Origin: Verrucomicrobiota bacterium
Lineage (GTDB): Bacteria > Verrucomicrobiota > Kiritimatiellia > UBA8416 > JAIOPI01
Direction: 5' to 3'
DNA length: 9,408 nt
NCBI GenBank assembly: GCA_027620105.1
Contig: JAQCIA010000057.1
Location: forward strand, 1 to 9,408
Positions 7,328 to 9,408 of the stretch are shown piece by piece. The position numbers and the translations under genes are program-made. Within the stretch, counting starts at the first letter, position 1. Each line of letters starts with the position of its first letter. Below the pieces are notes generated by a model. The model saw only the letters and a list, made by a program, of their open reading frames with translations, ran no database searches and was not told the DNA's origin.

Positions 7328-7373
7328 TCCGACCCACTGCGCCACGTTTCGCGGCGCGAAGTCTTGGGTCGGA
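7328..7373 (-). promoter_or_regulatory. Long hairpin in the rpsO-pnp gap (candidate pnp leader processing/autoregulation site)
   Basis: Read on the minus strand, TCCGACCCA (7373-7365) pairs perfectly over 9 bp with TGGGTCGGA (7336-7328). Inside it GCGCC (7357-7353) pairs with GGCGC (7343-7339), leaving a 9-nt loop and an asymmetric internal loop; an alternative apical stem GCGAA/TTCGC is also possible. The structure starts 17 nt after the rpsO stop and ends 45 nt before the pnp ATG. No T-tract follows, which argues against an intrinsic terminator. In E. coli the pnp leader at this position folds into a stem that is cut by RNase III and then used by PNPase to repress its own translation; the same role here is inferred from position and shape. 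Confidence 0.6.
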
Positions 7374-7390
7374 CGTGCGAACGAGCCGCG

Positions 7391-7654
7391 CTAACGGCGA
7401 ATCTTCAGCTCTTTAATGAGCCGCTGGTAGCGCTGTTCATCTTTCTGCTTCAGATAGTCCAGCAGGCGCCTGCGGGCACTGACCATTTTGATCAGGCCGA
7501 AGCGCGAACTGTGATCCTTCCTGTGCTTCTTGAGGTGTTCGGTCAACAGCTCAATCCGCTTTGACAGCAGGGCCACTTGAACATCGGAGGAACCGGAGTC
7601 CCCCTCGTGTCGTTGAAACTGCTCCTGGACCTGCTTCTTGTCTATCTGACTCAT
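7391..7654 (-). CDS. rpsO: 30S ribosomal protein S15
   Basis: Protein of 87 residues (family usually about 88-89). S15 binds the central domain of 16S rRNA early in 30S assembly. The sequence matches S15 throughout: an N-terminal helix IDKKQVQEQFQRHEGDSGSSDVQVALL, the RIELLTEHLKKHRKDHSSRFGL rRNA-binding helices, and MVSARRRLLDYLKQKD near the end. The start is the ATG at 7654, whose first four bases ATGA include the ribF stop codon. The reading frame stays open upstream to 7753, but the residues there do not resemble S15. AGGGAAGG lies 12 nt before the ATG, rather far, so initiation may lean on coupling to ribF. An internal promoter about 55 nt upstream would allow separate transcription. Confidence 0.97.
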   Translation of the reverse strand: MSQIDKKQVQEQFQRHEGDSGSSDVQVALLSKRIELLTEHLKKHRKDHSSRFGLIKMVSARRRLLDYLKQKDEQRYQRLIKELKIRR

Positions 7655-8685
7655 GCTGCCGACGAGCCTTCCCTGTTTTTTCGACGCTCTTTGTTGTGCT
7701 CGGGGCGGACTATAGTATGACGCTTCCCAGAGTGCAAAGGGATTCTTTCCCACAACTTTAAGCCCTGCAGAATGCGGCGGGCCCGCCGAACGTCGCGGGC
7801 GATCTGCGATTTGAGGGCCGCGAGCGTGGCGAAGGCTTTTTCGTCGCGCAGGCGGCGGACAAAGAGGATTTCCACGGCTTTCCCGTAAAGATTTTTGTCG
7901 AAATCAAAGATGTGCAATTCAATGACGGGGTCGGAATCTGAAGCGATGGTGGGGCGGACGCCATAGCTGACCACGGCGGGAAGGAGTTGGCGGTCGGCGC
8001 GGGCCATTACGGCATAGATGCCGAAGGGGGGGAGCGCCGCGCTGCCGGGCTGGAGGTTGGCCGTGGGGTAGCCCAACTTGTGACCCAGGCGTGTGCCGCG
8101 TACGACGGTGCCCTTGAAGCCGAAGGGGCGTCCAAGCATGGCGGTGACGCCGGTGAGGTCGCCGTTCGCCAGCGCGGAGCGCACACGTGTGCTGGAAATG
8201 ATGTCGCCGCGATGACGGGCAGGGCGGGCCACGCTGACGGCGATGTGGTGCTGCCGTGCGAACCGGCATAGCGTGTCCACCGTGCCGGCACGATTTTTTC
8301 CAAAACGCCAATTCGGCCCGACGAAGAGATGGGTCAGCGTGGGGGCTCCTGCGCGCAGCAACGTGAGAAAGCGTTGGGGTGGAAGCTGAGCGAGTGCGCG
8401 CGTGAAAGGGACAACCATGACGCCATCAACGCCTAGCGCTGCGAGGGCTTGCAGTTTCTGGGGTTGTTCGGTGAGCAGGCGTGGCGCCGCCGAGGGTTGC
8501 AGGATTCGTGCGGGGTGAAGGTCAAATGTCAGCACCCAGGCTTCGCCCTGGTGGCGGCGGGCGAGTCGGACGGCTGCTTGAATCAGGCGGGCATGACCGC
8601 GGTGTACGCCATCAAAAAAACCGATGGCGACATACAGCGGCCTACGCTGACTGCGCCAGTGCGCCAGATCATGCACCACGTTCAT
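7651..8685 (-). CDS. ribF: Bifunctional riboflavin kinase / FMN adenylyltransferase
   Basis: RibF phosphorylates riboflavin to FMN and adenylylates FMN to FAD in the cytoplasm. The 344-residue protein has both domains. The N-terminal adenylyltransferase shows GFFDGVHRGH (22-31, nucleotidyltransferase HxGH-type site), TFDLHP (53-58), VGPNWRFGKNRAG (122-134) and SSTRVR (164-169). The C-terminal kinase shows GYPTANL (205-211), the IELHIFDF strand with the probable catalytic Glu256, and LYGK (266-269). The family normally ends near residue 305; here a basic, low-complexity tail of about 38 residues follows, over the stretch that also holds the candidate rpsO promoter. The start ATG at 8685 shares ATGA with the truB stop and has no Shine-Dalgarno sequence, so it probably depends on re-initiation after truB; its own stop overlaps the rpsO start in the same way. 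Confidence 0.96.
   Translation of the reverse strand: MNVVHDLAHWRSQRRPLYVAIGFFDGVHRGHARLIQAAVRLARRHQGEAWVLTFDLHPARILQPSAAPRLLTEQPQKLQALAALGVDGVMVVPFTRALAQLPPQRFLTLLRAGAPTLTHLFVGPNWRFGKNRAGTVDTLCRFARQHHIAVSVARPARHRGDIISSTRVRSALANGDLTGVTAMLGRPFGFKGTVVRGTRLGHKLGYPTANLQPGSAALPPFGIYAVMARADRQLLPAVVSYGVRPTIASDSDPVIELHIFDFDKNLYGKAVEILFVRRLRDEKAFATLAALKSQIARDVRRARRILQGLKLWERIPLHSGKRHTIVRPEHNKERRKNREGSSAA
7663..7702 (-). promoter_or_regulatory. rpsO: Possible stem enclosing the rpsO ribosome binding site
   Basis: On the minus strand CGAGC (7702-7698) is complementary to GCTCG (7667-7663). The loop between them holds most of the AGGGAAGG motif, so folding would affect access to the rpsO ribosome binding site. 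S15 commonly represses its own mRNA through leader structures that differ between phyla. With only 5 bp this is suggestive. Confidence 0.25.
7709..7737 (-). promoter_or_regulatory. Sigma70-like promoter for rpsO inside ribF
   Basis: Read on the minus strand, a -35 box TTGCAC (7737-7732, 3 of 6 consensus, with the key TTG) is followed after exactly 17 nt by a -10 box TATAGT (7714-7709, 5 of 6). Transcription would begin near 7702 and give a leader of about 48 nt before the rpsO ATG. The site lies in the codons for the C-terminal tail of RibF, in an AT-rich patch unlike the surrounding GC-rich coding sequence. An independent rpsO promoter upstream of rpsO-pnp is known in E. coli. Confidence 0.55.
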
Positions 8686-9408
8686 GGGGATTGCGGCTCG
8701 CGTGCGGAGTGGCGCGCCGCCGCGAACTGCGCGGCGGGGAGGAGGTGGCGCATGAGGTCCTCGCGGCTGAACGTGGACAACTGCGCCGCCGTGACGGCTT
8801 GGTCGATGGTGATGGATCCCGAATGCGTGCGCCGCAGCCTGGACAGGTGCGCACCGCAGCCAAGCGCATCGCCAATATCGGCGCAGATTTTGCGCACATA
8901 GGTGCCCTTGGTGCAGCGCAGCACAAAGTCCGCATCGGGCGGAGAGAAGCGTGTGAGCGTGAAGGCGTAGATGTGGATCAGGCGCGCTTCGCGGGCGACG
9001 GTCTCACCTTTCCGGGCATGCTTGTAGAGTGGCACACCGTTAATCTTGATGGCGGAGACCATGGGCGGGGTCTGCATCATGTCGCCGTGGAAGGTGGCCA
9101 TGACGGCTTCGAGCTGTTCGCGTGTGATGCCGCGCCATTCCTTCTCGGCGGTGATGGTGCCGACGGCGTCGTGCGAATCGGTGCTGATGCCGAGGTTGAT
9201 GGTCCCTTCGTAGGTTTTGTCCGAGCCGAGGAACAGGCTGGACATCTTCGTGGCGCGCCCGAGCAGCATCACGAGGACGCCCGTGGCCATGGGGTCCAGG
9301 GTGCCGCCGTGGCCGACCTTGCGGATGCCGAACAGGCGGCGCACGCGGTCCACCATGTCATGCGACGTGGGGCCGGACGGTTTATCGAGCACGAGGACGC
9401 CGTCAAAG
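8682..9408 (-). CDS. truB: tRNA pseudouridine-55 synthase TruB (5' end outside window)
   Basis: TruB converts U55 in the T-loop of tRNAs to pseudouridine. The visible part is 241 residues and enters from the window edge already in frame, reading FDGVLVLDKPSGPTSHD, so the true start lies just beyond 9408. The catalytic motif GGTLDPMATGVLVM is present; its Asp codon is at 9296-9294. YEGTINLGISTDSHD, TPPMVSAIKINGVPLYKHARKGE and CTKGTYVRKICADIG are further family signatures. The protein stops about 40 residues after the conserved core, at REPQSP, so it lacks the C-terminal TruB_C/PUA-like domain of E. coli TruB (314 aa). Chlamydial TruB is similarly short (about 240 aa), which supports a PVC origin. 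It overlaps ribF by ATGA. Upstream of the window rbfA, infB and nusA would be expected. Confidence 0.95.
   Translation of the reverse strand, partial: FDGVLVLDKPSGPTSHDMVDRVRRLFGIRKVGHGGTLDPMATGVLVMLLGRATKMSSLFLGSDKTYEGTINLGISTDSHDAVGTITAEKEWRGITREQLEAVMATFHGDMMQTPPMVSAIKINGVPLYKHARKGETVAREARLIHIYAFTLTRFSPPDADFVLRCTKGTYVRKICADIGDALGCGAHLSRLRRTHSGSITIDQAVTAAQLSTFSREDLMRHLLPAAQFAAARHSAREPQSP

Noticed and set aside
7328..7373. Intrinsic terminator after rpsO
   Set aside because: The stem is strong, but no U-rich tract follows on the transcript, and pnp is expected to be co-transcribed; a leader-processing role fits better.
6071..7564. Long open plus-strand frame opposite pnp and rpsO
   Set aside because: It is the mirror of a GC-rich, codon-biased gene; the translation has no recognisable family and the minus strand encodes complete PNPase and S15.
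7655..7753. Longer rpsO with 33 additional N-terminal residues
   Set aside because: The extra residues do not resemble S15, and the ATG at 7654 gives the standard family length with an ATGA junction to ribF.

Overview
GC-rich bacterial chromosome segment with two gene groups that converge near position 1800. The lineage is probably within the PVC superphylum (Kiritimatiellota, Lentisphaerota, Verrucomicrobia or Planctomycetes). This is an inference from three things: the unusually short, chlamydia-like TruB, the C-terminal GCSVKY-type redoxin, and a sulfatase-activating enzyme of the kind common in sulfatase-rich PVC genomes. No 16S or other decisive marker is present.

Plus strand (1-1769): a 120-bp upstream region carries a 15-bp palindrome and a good ribosome binding site. 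It is followed by an exported thioredoxin-fold (redoxin/PRX-like) protein and a formylglycine-generating enzyme (FGE) with both catalytic cysteines intact. The two genes are tightly packed and look co-transcribed. The FGE implies that type I sulfatases are encoded elsewhere in the genome.

Minus strand (9408 down to 1823): one long co-directional cluster, read truB (5' end cut by the window edge), ribF, rpsO, pnp, ABC-2 permease A, ABC ATPase, ABC-2 permease B. The first four are the distal part of the classical nusA-infB-rbfA-truB-ribF-rpsO-pnp translation/RNA-metabolism operon. truB/ribF and ribF/rpsO each overlap by ATGA, which implies translational coupling. A sigma70-like promoter for rpsO lies inside the 3' end of ribF. 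A long imperfect hairpin sits in the rpsO-pnp gap, where enterobacteria have the RNase III/PNPase autoregulatory stem. A compact all-GC hairpin separates pnp from the appended ABC exporter genes, which are spaced 11-31 nt apart and may be transcribed by read-through from pnp.

Together the minus strand combines tRNA pseudouridylation, flavin cofactor synthesis, a ribosomal protein and RNA decay with an ABC exporter whose substrate cannot be told from sequence. One permease has an extracytoplasmic domain of about 190 residues. I see no mobile elements, CRISPR arrays, RNA genes or phage genes. Most of the window is ordinary core genome; the points that merit a second look are the RNA structures around rpsO/pnp, the redoxin-FGE pair and the two-permease exporter.
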